A DNA stretch of 64,000 bases from JANQGH01 sp039177555 (GTDB lineage: Bacteria; Pseudomonadota; Alphaproteobacteria; DSM-16000; Inquilinaceae). Below, piece by piece: positions 33,263 to 42,160 of the stretch; the first letter of the stretch is position 1; every line of letters starts with the position of its first letter. Position numbers and translations under genes: made by a program. The stretch spans positions 1-64,000 of the forward strand of contig JBCDFV010000008.1 in the NCBI GenBank assembly GCA_039177555.1, written 5' to 3'. The notes under the pieces were generated by a model, which searched no databases, was not told where the DNA came from, and saw nothing but the letters and a program-made list of their open reading frames with translations.

Positions 33263-36216
33263 CGCCGCGCACCGACATGACCCGGTGGAACCGGGCCTCG
33301 CTCTCGCGCTTCCGCTATGTCGAAGGTAACGCGGCGAACTGGCGGGAAGAGCTGCGCCTGGCCCATCTGGTCGCCTATCTGCAGTCCTTGCCGCGCGACG
33401 AGATGGGCGAGGTCGATTGGTGGCGCGATCTGTTCGCCAACCTGCCCAACGATCCGGTCGAATTGGCCGCCCTGGACACCGACCTCACGCTGGCGCGGTC
33501 CGCCCTGAAATGGCCGGGGCTCTGGCGCGTTCGTCCAGACCAGTCGGAGAGCGATGCGGCTTGTTTGGAGCGCCTGCTGGACGACTACGCCGCGCGCCAC
33601 CCCGATCAGACATCGGAGATCGCCCGTGCCGTCGCAAGGGTGACCCATGTCTTGACCGAAGCGCTGGATGCCTATGCCAACGAAGGCTACATCCGCACCG
33701 CCACGCAATGGGACAATATGCGCTGCCTGGCCGACATGGTCGGCTACGCGCCAGCACCGCCGGCCTCGGCCAGTACGACGGTCGCGTTGATCGTCAAGGG
33801 CGGTCTCGACGGCGTCGTCGACCGGGGCTTGCAGGCGAAGTATCTGCCACCCGACGGCGGCAAGCCCCTGATCTTCGAAACGCTGGCCGATCTTGAGGTC
33901 GACGCCGCGCTAAACGAGATGCGGTTCGCCGGCTGGGACCGCCACCCGATGACCTTTGATCCGTTCGACCAGGGCGGTGGCGCCTGGCGGGCGGTTGGTG
34001 AGGATGACGACCTGTCTGTCGGTCAGGTGGCGTTGGTCGAAGGCACGGGCCCGATGCCGAAACCGATCGCGACTCGCATCGACGGTCTGACGGCCGATAA
34101 TGCGCCGTTGCTGCGGTCCTCCGACAAGGTCGCAAGCGCGGTCTGGGTGCGCGGCGATACCAGCCTTTGGGCGATCCCGTCTGAGGTCAGGACTGCGCGA
34201 CCGAAGGGCGACAATGTCGCGTTGCTGAGTGCCGCCAGCGGTTTGGCGGCCGGCAATGTGCTCGGTTGGTACGACGCCGGCTGGCAATTCGCCGAGATCA
34301 CCGCGCTCGACGACAAGGCGGTCATTCTCGACCGCGCCGCCCCCGATCCCGGCGAAACGCTCTATTTGATGATGCCGCACACCTTGCCCGAGGGCAATGA
34401 CCGCACGGCTTGGCAGATCCCCAAGACGACGAACCGGATCGCCTTTCGCGAGGCCGGCGACACTAGCTTCACCACCTACTATCGTGATCAACCCAGCAGG
34501 CTGACGCGCCATTACGAGGATGGCGATTTCGTCTATCTGGAAGGCGACATCGACGACAACACTGTCGAAACGGTGTTCCTCAAGTTCGATGGTCAGGCGG
34601 CGATCGCGACTGTCTCGGCGCAAACAGCGGCGAATGCGGCCGAGTTCGACGGGGCGCCCGATGGTCTGGCGACCGGCGACTGGATGGTCGCGGAAGCCGA
34701 TGACGGCACACTTTACCCGATCAAGGTCACGCGCATCGAGGAACGCGAGGACAGCTTCCTGGCAACCTTCGATACCAGCGCCTTTACCGGTGCCTTGCCG
34801 GACGATGTGACCCGGTTCCATGGGCCGTTCGCCACCCGGGTTTTCCCGCGTGATCACGACCGCAGCCCGGTTTCGATCCGCAATCTCGGCCGGCCACTGC
34901 TGCTTGAAAGCCGGGCGGAACCGCCGCCGCTTCTGAAGAAGGGCCGCACCGTTCTGTTCGAGAAGACAACAGACGGCGAAGTTGTCGCTGCGTTGAAGAG
35001 CACCATCACCGATGTAGTGGTAACGACCGAAACCGGCGCGGCGGGCACGGCCTATTGGACACGGATCGATGTAGATGCCGAGCCTGAAGAGCTGGACGCA
35101 TTCGACTTGGGCTCGACGGTCCTGCGCGGCAATGTCGGGGCCATGGGCCATGGCGAGACCAAGCCCGCGAAGGTGCTGGGCAGTGGTGATGCGACCCAAC
35201 ACCGGCAAAGCTTCTTGCTCGACGCCAAGGAGACATCCTTCGTCGCCGACCGCACCATCGATGCTGGCGTGCGGGCCGATATCGGCCTCACGGTCGACGG
35301 CCGGTTCTGGCGCCAGGTATCGCTCTATGAGCCCGTCGACCCGGACGACTTTACCTATCGGCTGGCGCTGACCGAAGATGACAGGCTGCGCATCACGCTC
35401 GATCAGCGCATTCGTACCGGCACGAACACTGTGCGCCTGGAGTTTCGGCGGGAAGGTGTCGGCACGGCGGGCAACGGTGTGCCGCCAGGCAGCCTGAAGA
35501 AGCCGGCGAAGAAGCACTATCTGGTCGACGCGATCAGCCAGCCCTTCGAGACGACCGGCGGCAACGATCGCGAACCGGCCACCGCCGTGCGCGAGTCGGC
35601 CCCGGCCAGCGTCCGTGCGCTCAGTCGGGCCGTTGCGATCACCGACTATGAAGACCTCGCCCGCCGCCATAGCAGTGTCTGGCAGGCACGGTCCTTCATC
35701 GACAAGACGGCGGTCGGCCGCGAGGAAAAGGTGATCGTCGTCGTGGTGCCCGCCGAGGGTGGCCTGTTGGGCGACCTGAAGGGCGAGTTGATCGCTCTCC
35801 TCCAGGACCGCTCGCTGCCCGGCCGCACGGTCGATGTCGTCGATTACCAACATGTGCGCCTGCATCTGGCCGTTCAGATCAGCGTCGACGGCGCTGCCTT
35901 CGATCCGGACGAGATCGAAGAGGCGGTCGAGATCGCCCTGCGCGACGCCTTCTCGCTGCAGCGGCGCGGCCTTGGCCAGGATCTGTTTCTGGCCGATGTT
36001 CTGGCCGTCGCGGAATCGGTCGACGGCGTCTCGAACGCCAAGGCGGTCATCCTGCCCGCGACCGTCAGCAGCGGTAGCGGCACCGACGATCTGGTTGAGT
36101 GGGTCAGCCGCGGTCCCCATGGCGACATCAGGGCCGTGCGGGTCACCGATTACCAGCTTCTATGCCTGGATGGCGGCTCGACCCTGACCGTGGTCTCGCA
36201 GGAGTTCGAGCTATGA
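33259..36216 (+). CDS. baseplate J-like wedge protein 2, large
   Basis: A 985-residue protein. The N-terminal region (about 1-190) resembles the baseplate J opening in its RLAHLVAYLQSLPRDEMGEV-like helices, and the C-terminal domain (about 780-985), AVAITDYEDLARRHSSVWQA through SLQRRGLGQDLFLADVLAVA, is the conserved J core that dimerises with the first J-like protein. The middle 500 residues are beta-rich and repetitive in style (Asp/Thr/Gly-rich), unlike minimal phage gpJ, and may form an outer arm of the baseplate. The length fits large gp6/Afp12-type components. Function in the wedge is inferred. Confidence 0.8.
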   Translation: MTPRTDMTRWNRASLSRFRYVEGNAANWREELRLAHLVAYLQSLPRDEMGEVDWWRDLFANLPNDPVELAALDTDLTLARSALKWPGLWRVRPDQSESDAACLERLLDDYAARHPDQTSEIARAVARVTHVLTEALDAYANEGYIRTATQWDNMRCLADMVGYAPAPPASASTTVALIVKGGLDGVVDRGLQAKYLPPDGGKPLIFETLADLEVDAALNEMRFAGWDRHPMTFDPFDQGGGAWRAVGEDDDLSVGQVALVEGTGPMPKPIATRIDGLTADNAPLLRSSDKVASAVWVRGDTSLWAIPSEVRTARPKGDNVALLSAASGLAAGNVLGWYDAGWQFAEITALDDKAVILDRAAPDPGETLYLMMPHTLPEGNDRTAWQIPKTTNRIAFREAGDTSFTTYYRDQPSRLTRHYEDGDFVYLEGDIDDNTVETVFLKFDGQAAIATVSAQTAANAAEFDGAPDGLATGDWMVAEADDGTLYPIKVTRIEEREDSFLATFDTSAFTGALPDDVTRFHGPFATRVFPRDHDRSPVSIRNLGRPLLLESRAEPPPLLKKGRTVLFEKTTDGEVVAALKSTITDVVVTTETGAAGTAYWTRIDVDAEPEELDAFDLGSTVLRGNVGAMGHGETKPAKVLGSGDATQHRQSFLLDAKETSFVADRTIDAGVRADIGLTVDGRFWRQVSLYEPVDPDDFTYRLALTEDDRLRITLDQRIRTGTNTVRLEFRREGVGTAGNGVPPGSLKKPAKKHYLVDAISQPFETTGGNDREPATAVRESAPASVRALSRAVAITDYEDLARRHSSVWQARSFIDKTAVGREEKVIVVVVPAEGGLLGDLKGELIALLQDRSLPGRTVDVVDYQHVRLHLAVQISVDGAAFDPDEIEEAVEIALRDAFSLQRRGLGQDLFLADVLAVAESVDGVSNAKAVILPATVSSGSGTDDLVEWVSRGPHGDIRAVRVTDYQLLCLDGGSTLTVVSQEFEL

Positions 36217-37829
36217 GCCTGCGCCACCACCCCAGCGGCAAGGAACTCTATCGGCTGTTGCCGGAAGAGCACCGCTATCGCGACCGCGAAAGCGGCGACC
36301 TGAAGGCCTATCTCGACGGCTTCGGTCACCTGTTCGATCTGCTGGCCAACACGTTGCGCCAACGCTACGCCGACGCCTTCCCCGAGCCGCTGGACGACAA
36401 GAACGCGGCCCAGGACTGGATCCTGCCCTATCTCGCCGACCTGGTCGCCGCGCGCCTGCTGTCGCCCTATGCGGATGGCAGGCGGGCCGAGGTCGCCAAC
36501 GCGATCAGCTGGCGCCAGCGCAGGGGCACCCTGACTGTCGTCGAGCAGTTGGCCGAGGCGGTCGCCTTTAAGGAGGCGGAGAGCCAGGAGGGTTGGCAGC
36601 GGGTCGCGGTCACGCCGCGCATTGACACGCCCCTGATCCCGGCCAGCGCCCTTGGTGACGAGACGCACCCCCTGGACCTGGCGCCGGAGGAAGGTGGACC
36701 CGACTCGGTGTTCGACATCGAACCGCTGGTGGCCGCCGACCATCCGGGCCTCAATACCGCAACCCTGGATCTGCGCCAGATCTCACGTGCCGTGGCCGTG
36801 GCGCCGGGCACGGCCGGCAGTCAGCGCACCTCCTTCTTCACCGGTGAGTTCTGGTGGCGGCAGTTGAACCCGCGCGGCGTGCCCTGCTTCCCCGGCAGCT
36901 ATGAGGATGCGTCGAAGCGCACCGTCGACATCCGCACGCCGCCAACCTGGAAGCATGGCCACTTCCATCCCAAGCGGCTGATCCTCTTCCTGGCTCCGCC
37001 TTACGGCCTGTTCCAGCCCGATGCGCTGGTCTTCGCCACCATCGCGGACGCGGTCGACGCCGAGGCCGTGGCTCGAACCGAAGACGATTTCGATGTCACG
37101 CTGACCCGCATCAGCGATGAAGCAGTGGTCGTCGAGCAGGACGTGACGATCAATGACGGCAAGCGCCACCGCTACGATGGCCTCCTGTTTGACGGCGAGA
37201 TTACGGTTGCCGGCGCATCATTCCTGGACCTGTCGAACGGCGCAGTGCGAGACCTGGTGGTCACGGTGGTCGGGAACGAGACACCGGCGGCCACGCTGAA
37301 ATCGGCGATCGTCGACACCATCGATGCGGGGACGGCGCTGATTCGGATGGAATACGTCACCGTGCTGGACAAGGCCATCCTGGGCCGCATCCAAGCCAGC
37401 GAGGCAGTCTTCGCTAGCGATAAGGTGGAGCTTACTGGCGTCGGCGAGCCGCGCAGTTGCATCCGCTATTCGCGCGTGCCCGACGTCATCGCCGGCTGGG
37501 ACCATGCCGACCTGACACAGCACGCCAATACGACCGATCGGCCGATCTTCTATCCGTTTCCGATCAAGACCAATGGCGGCTTCGAAACCCGCCCGGCGCG
37601 CTTTGGCGAACCAGGGTGTGCGGTCCTGCATCTGGCGTCGCCGCCATCGATCCTGGCCGGGGCCGAAGATGACGGCGAGATGGGCGCGTTGCACGAGCAC
37701 AAGGCCAGCGCCGCCGTGCGCGCCCTGCTGACTAAGCTCGAAGACTACCTACCGATCGGACTGGAGGCGGTCGCGCTCTATGACCGTCGACTGCTGCAAG
37801 CCCCGCCCAGATTAGGCGACGGCGCGTAG
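36213..37829 (+). CDS. gpI-like baseplate protein with beta-rich extension
   Basis: A 538-residue protein. Residues 1-about 150 match phage tail protein I: LPEEHRYRDRESGDLKAYLD, then PEPLDDKNAAQDWILPYLAD and ANAISWRQRRGTLTVVEQL. The remaining about 390 residues are beta-rich, with a FRLTTFT-like set of strand segments and a right-handed repeat style, perhaps a fibre-attachment platform. It overlaps the J2 stop by 4 bases. Wedge J and gpI proteins complete the baseplate ring. The next gene, a giant DUF6519 protein, begins 21 bases downstream. Confidence 0.8.
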   Translation: MSLRHHPSGKELYRLLPEEHRYRDRESGDLKAYLDGFGHLFDLLANTLRQRYADAFPEPLDDKNAAQDWILPYLADLVAARLLSPYADGRRAEVANAISWRQRRGTLTVVEQLAEAVAFKEAESQEGWQRVAVTPRIDTPLIPASALGDETHPLDLAPEEGGPDSVFDIEPLVAADHPGLNTATLDLRQISRAVAVAPGTAGSQRTSFFTGEFWWRQLNPRGVPCFPGSYEDASKRTVDIRTPPTWKHGHFHPKRLILFLAPPYGLFQPDALVFATIADAVDAEAVARTEDDFDVTLTRISDEAVVVEQDVTINDGKRHRYDGLLFDGEITVAGASFLDLSNGAVRDLVVTVVGNETPAATLKSAIVDTIDAGTALIRMEYVTVLDKAILGRIQASEAVFASDKVELTGVGEPRSCIRYSRVPDVIAGWDHADLTQHANTTDRPIFYPFPIKTNGGFETRPARFGEPGCAVLHLASPPSILAGAEDDGEMGALHEHKASAAVRALLTKLEDYLPIGLEAVALYDRRLLQAPPRLGDGA

Positions 37830-37850
37830 CCGGCAGAGGGGGACTGAACG

Positions 37851-40800
37851 ATGAAGGGCGAGATTTCCCGGTACAGCCATCGGCCGGACAAGCGCTATTC
37901 CGGCGTCTTCTGGCAAATGGGCCGGATGCTGACCGACGCCGACGAGATCGAGCTGCGCGAGATCGTCAATGACGGGCTGATCGATCTGGGCCTCGACGCG
38001 ATCGACAGCGGTGCGCCGGTCGAGGGCGGTGTCGTCGAGCTGGACGCGGACGGACAGCCCGTCGCGCTGCGCCCCGGCATTGTCTACGCCGACGGTGTGC
38101 GGGGTGAGGTGAGGGCGTCCACCGACGCGCCCCTCGATCCGTTGGGGCTCTACGAGAATCAGGTCGATTTCCCGAACCCGCCGCCGGTCTCAGGCGAGGT
38201 CGTGGCCTATGTCGATCTGTGGGAGCGGACCGTCACAGCGGTCGAGGACCAGAACCTGCTCGATGCCGGCCTGCACGGTGCCGACACCAGCTTCCGCACC
38301 CAGCAGATGGCCCAGATCAAATGGTGCCCGGACGATGACGAGCCGTTCTTCGAAAGCGCCGCCAATCCGCAGAAGGGCAACGCGCTGCTGGCGGCCGAGT
38401 TGCGCGCCTCCGTCACGGTGCCGGATCCCTGTGATCCCTGCGCCGAGGAACTGGAGGTTGACGCCCGTGTCGGCAATTACCTCTTCCGCCTGGAGGTGCA
38501 TGACGTCACGGGGTCCGCCGATAATCCCGATACGGTCATTCTGAAATGGTCGGCCGAAAATGGCGCCGAGCATCATCGCAGCGGCCAGGAGCCGTCGGAC
38601 TTCAAAACCGGCAAGCACGTTTACGAGTTTTTCAGCCGGGAGAGCGAGAGCCATGTCGGTGCTCACGGGGCGCCCGGCTTCACGCCGACGCGCCGGCCGT
38701 TGAATGACGCGTATCCCGCCAGCGCGCCTGACACATCCGACTGGCCCTATGTCCGCCGCTGGGACGGTACTATCGCGCTGCGCCGGTCGGGCAGCACTCT
38801 CGCGCTCGATATGGACGGCGACGGCAATCCCATTGGGTCCGACGAGGGCGTGCCGCTTACGACGTCCGCCGGGCTCGGCCATGTCGAGATGGCGGCTGGC
38901 GTGCTGACGCTTGAGTTGACCAGCCTCATGCTAACGCTCGACACCGCCGGCAAATCGTTCCTGGCCGGCGACTATTGGCTGGTCGAGGTGCGCGAGCGGG
39001 CGCCCCATGACGAGACAACGGATCAGCGGGTTTCGGTCGTCACTGAAGAGCCGCTGGGCATCGTGCATCACTACACGCGCCTGGTTGCGATCGACGATGA
39101 CGGCGAGTTCCGGTCGCTGAGCGACAGCCAGCGCCGGGCGCTCAGCTTTCCGCCGCTGACGGACATTCCGGCCACCCATGTCAGCTTCGACAACAATTGC
39201 CCGGACCTGTACGGCCCGGCCGAGAACGTCCAGGAAGCGCTTGATGCGCTGTGCGACGCCGATTTTGGCAAGCTGATCCGCGAGCACAACCGCTACCTCC
39301 ATGGCTGGGGCGTGATCTGCGGGCTGAAGGTGATTTGCGAGGGCACGCAGACCAGCAAGATTGCGATCACGCCGGGTTGCTTCCTGGATCAAGCCGGCTA
39401 CCAAGTCGATCTGACCCAGCGCACCGTGATCGACACGCTGGAGTTGCTCGACGGCGAACGCCAGTCCGGTACCTTCTGCCTCAGCGCCTCGCGTCGCGAG
39501 GACGGCACGGTACAGTTTCATCTGGACGCGGAAACCGACAAGACCATTCAGTCGATCCTGGAAGGTACGCTGCTGTGGCGGATCTACCAGACCTGCCTGA
39601 AGCCGATCGTCGATGCCTGGCGCACTCTGGGCGGCGGTGCCAAGCGTGACGTTCGCTGGGCGCTGATCGACCTGCTTTGGCCCGTGATGCGCCGGGGGCA
39701 AGCGGTCAACGACCATCCCTATCTAACGCCGCAACAGCACGCGATCCTGGAACAACTCTACACGGTTCTGCAGGACCGCATCGTCAGCCCGACCGATTGC
39801 GCGCTCGCCAGCGAGTTCCCGGACTTCCCGCCGTACCCGTTCCCGCCGGCCAATGCCTTTCATGGCATGAGCTTCGGCAAGACAAAGCCCAACATCCGGC
39901 TTCAGGGCGACGGCAGGCGTGCCTACGCCTTCGGCGCGGCGGACAACGAGATTCTGGTGGTCAATGTCGATGGGCTGAAGGTTCTGCGCACGGTGACGTT
40001 GCAGCCGCCGGGCTTGAACGTGCTGGGTGTCCACGACGTCGCCGCCAATGGCGACGGCTCGGTCGTTATGGCCTCGCTGCGCGCCCAAACGACACAAGGC
40101 CGGCTGATCAGCGCGATCGTGCGCATCAACCCGCAAAGCGTCTCGGTGCGCCACCAGACGGCGGAACGCAACTACACCGAGCTGGCCATGCCCGGCGGCC
40201 CCAGCGGGCCACTCTACGCCCTTGCGCCCGGTGACGGCGTCTATCGGATGACGGTCAGCAGCGGCAACATGCTTCAAATCGCTGAGGGCAGCTACGTCTC
40301 CAACCTGCGTATCAACCCGCAGGGCAGCCAGGGCTGGGTCGTGCGCACCCAGTCGCTCGACAGCGGCACGTCCTATGTCGTCGAAAGCTTCTCGTTGGGA
40401 ACCAGCGCGAGCACGCTGTTGACCGTGCCGCTGATGGGCAACTTCGTGCCCAGCGATCTCGCCGTCGTCTCCGGCGGCCAGCATTTCTGCGTGGTCAGCC
40501 AGACGGCCAACGGGGCGGAACTGCGCTTCTACTCCGCTCAGAGAAGTTGGACCAATCCAGCCAACTTCTTCCTGGGCCAGGGCGTCCCGTCTCTGGCGAC
40601 GTTCCGGACCGATAATCAAGAGTTCTTCGCGGTCTCGCTGGGCGCGGCCACCGTCGTCAACAGCCTGTGGTGGTTCGATCCGTTCAAGGAAAGCTTCCGC
40701 CAAAGCCGTTACGTCAATCTGCAAATCCTGCCGCATCAGATCGAAGGGGCGGACGGACGGCTGGTTGCCCTTAACCAGGGCAGCCAATCCATGGTTCGCA

Positions 40801-42155
40801 TCGACGCCGACGCCATCCTGCGGCTGAACACGGCCTCGCAGGCGGCCGCCATCCGCAGCACCGTCGAGACCTATCGCGGCCAGGTCATCGCGGCCTTTGT
40901 CACCCTCATGCAGCTTTGGCTGAAGGCGGTGCGTGACTGCATATGCCACCAGCTCTTGCCCGATTGCCCCACGCTTGGCGATCCGCCGCATAAGGTGCCG
41001 CTGGCCAGCCTGGAAATCGTCGAGGCGACCGTCGACAAGATCTGCAATCTCGGCTGCCGCAAGTTCGTCGTCACGTTCCCGACGCTGTTCTATTGGATGT
41101 CGATCGTGCCGCTGATCCCATACTTGCGCGAACTGCTGCATCGCTTGTGCTGCGATCTTGAGTTCGACTTTCTGTCGAACCTGGTTCCCGACGAGCCTGA
41201 CAGCCCGGATGCGGTTGAGGAAACGCAGTTCGGGTCCAGCTTCCAGCAAGCAGTGGTCGCCCTGCCGATCATGGCGACCAGCCCGCAATTCGCGGCATCG
41301 CTGTCGACCATGGGGAACTACGGTTCACGGCTCGCCGGCACGCGGATCAGGGGCTTGGCGGGCCGGGTGGTGGAGGCGCAAATCCGCTCGCCGGAGATCG
41401 CATCCATCAACGTGACGGGCAAGACGGAGGAGGTCGCCAAGCAGGACCTCGAACTGCACGGCGTTGAAGTCGTCGAGGTCATCGATCTCGATCGTGACGA
41501 CCTGCCGCCGGACCTGGACGTGGTCGAGGCCGCGTTCACGCCCCTGTCACTGAACCAGGGCGACAAGGTTGTGCTGGTCACCAGCAAGGGCCAGGCCCAG
41601 TTCCATGCCGTCAGGCGGCGACCGGCGGCGACCGCGAGGATCGACCTGGAAGGCGTGCGCGAAGAGCTTGATACGCTTGAAAAGCGCAAACGGGAGATCG
41701 CCGAAACGCGGGAACTGCGCGACGGCCTGTCGGAACTGTTGCAAGACCGCTCCGCCGCCGAGAACGAACTGGCCGAGATGAAGGCCAATGTCGACAAGCT
41801 GAAGGAGGAGCAGGCGGCGTTGAGGGAGGCGACCGAGGCCGAGCAGGCCCGCCTGGAGACTCTCGCGGCCCGCCGCGAGGTGCTGGCGCGAGAGTCGGAA
41901 CGGTTGGTCAAGGACATCGACGATTCCCAGACCCGGTTCCGCGAGGTCACCATGAAGGCGCGGGGCGATCGTCCGGTCGAGACCTTGACGGACAAGGCGG
42001 ACGTGTCGAACCAGATGGTTCGGCTCGGCTTCGACAATGTCGAAGCGGTGGCGAAACTCGATGACGCCCGCAGGCTTGTCGTTCAAGGCGGATCGATCAA
42101 CCTGACGACGGCCCGCCGGCTGGTCCGCGACGCCCAGCGGCGCCTGCAGGAGTAG
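37851..42155 (+). CDS. DUF6519-type giant injection-system surface protein
   Basis: A 1434-residue protein. The opening SRYSHRPDKRYSGVFWQMGR is the DUF6519 signature found in extracellular injection clusters. A Cys-rich segment near residues 470-540 carries HNRYLHGWGVICGLKV. Residues about 680-990 have repeated strand blocks with a YVTN-like beta-propeller pattern. Around 1190-1260 is a PASTA-like module, and residues 1266-1400 are a long coiled coil (LEEL/REELDTLEKRKREI type), with a basic helical end (TTARRLVRDAQRRLQE). The protein is placed where fibre or shell components lie in other clusters, and it may dock the particle to a target or act as the missing tape measure. It is the second-largest product in the window. 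Confidence 0.75.
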   Translation: MKGEISRYSHRPDKRYSGVFWQMGRMLTDADEIELREIVNDGLIDLGLDAIDSGAPVEGGVVELDADGQPVALRPGIVYADGVRGEVRASTDAPLDPLGLYENQVDFPNPPPVSGEVVAYVDLWERTVTAVEDQNLLDAGLHGADTSFRTQQMAQIKWCPDDDEPFFESAANPQKGNALLAAELRASVTVPDPCDPCAEELEVDARVGNYLFRLEVHDVTGSADNPDTVILKWSAENGAEHHRSGQEPSDFKTGKHVYEFFSRESESHVGAHGAPGFTPTRRPLNDAYPASAPDTSDWPYVRRWDGTIALRRSGSTLALDMDGDGNPIGSDEGVPLTTSAGLGHVEMAAGVLTLELTSLMLTLDTAGKSFLAGDYWLVEVRERAPHDETTDQRVSVVTEEPLGIVHHYTRLVAIDDDGEFRSLSDSQRRALSFPPLTDIPATHVSFDNNCPDLYGPAENVQEALDALCDADFGKLIREHNRYLHGWGVICGLKVICEGTQTSKIAITPGCFLDQAGYQVDLTQRTVIDTLELLDGERQSGTFCLSASRREDGTVQFHLDAETDKTIQSILEGTLLWRIYQTCLKPIVDAWRTLGGGAKRDVRWALIDLLWPVMRRGQAVNDHPYLTPQQHAILEQLYTVLQDRIVSPTDCALASEFPDFPPYPFPPANAFHGMSFGKTKPNIRLQGDGRRAYAFGAADNEILVVNVDGLKVLRTVTLQPPGLNVLGVHDVAANGDGSVVMASLRAQTTQGRLISAIVRINPQSVSVRHQTAERNYTELAMPGGPSGPLYALAPGDGVYRMTVSSGNMLQIAEGSYVSNLRINPQGSQGWVVRTQSLDSGTSYVVESFSLGTSASTLLTVPLMGNFVPSDLAVVSGGQHFCVVSQTANGAELRFYSAQRSWTNPANFFLGQGVPSLATFRTDNQEFFAVSLGAATVVNSLWWFDPFKESFRQSRYVNLQILPHQIEGADGRLVALNQGSQSMVRIDADAILRLNTASQAAAIRSTVETYRGQVIAAFVTLMQLWLKAVRDCICHQLLPDCPTLGDPPHKVPLASLEIVEATVDKICNLGCRKFVVTFPTLFYWMSIVPLIPYLRELLHRLCCDLEFDFLSNLVPDEPDSPDAVEETQFGSSFQQAVVALPIMATSPQFAASLSTMGNYGSRLAGTRIRGLAGRVVEAQIRSPEIASINVTGKTEEVAKQDLELHGVEVVEVIDLDRDDLPPDLDVVEAAFTPLSLNQGDKVVLVTSKGQAQFHAVRRRPAATARIDLEGVREELDTLEKRKREIAETRELRDGLSELLQDRSAAENELAEMKANVDKLKEEQAALREATEAEQARLETLAARREVLARESERLVKDIDDSQTRFREVTMKARGDRPVETLTDKADVSNQMVRLGFDNVEAVAKLDDARRLVVQGGSINLTTARRLVRDAQRRLQE

Positions 42156-42160
42156 GCATC

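Noticed and set aside
33910..36120. 736-codon minus-strand frame opposite the large J-like gene
   Set aside because: It is composed of Arg/Asp/Gly/Gln-rich sequence typical of antisense of GC-rich coding DNA, with no ribosome site or motif.
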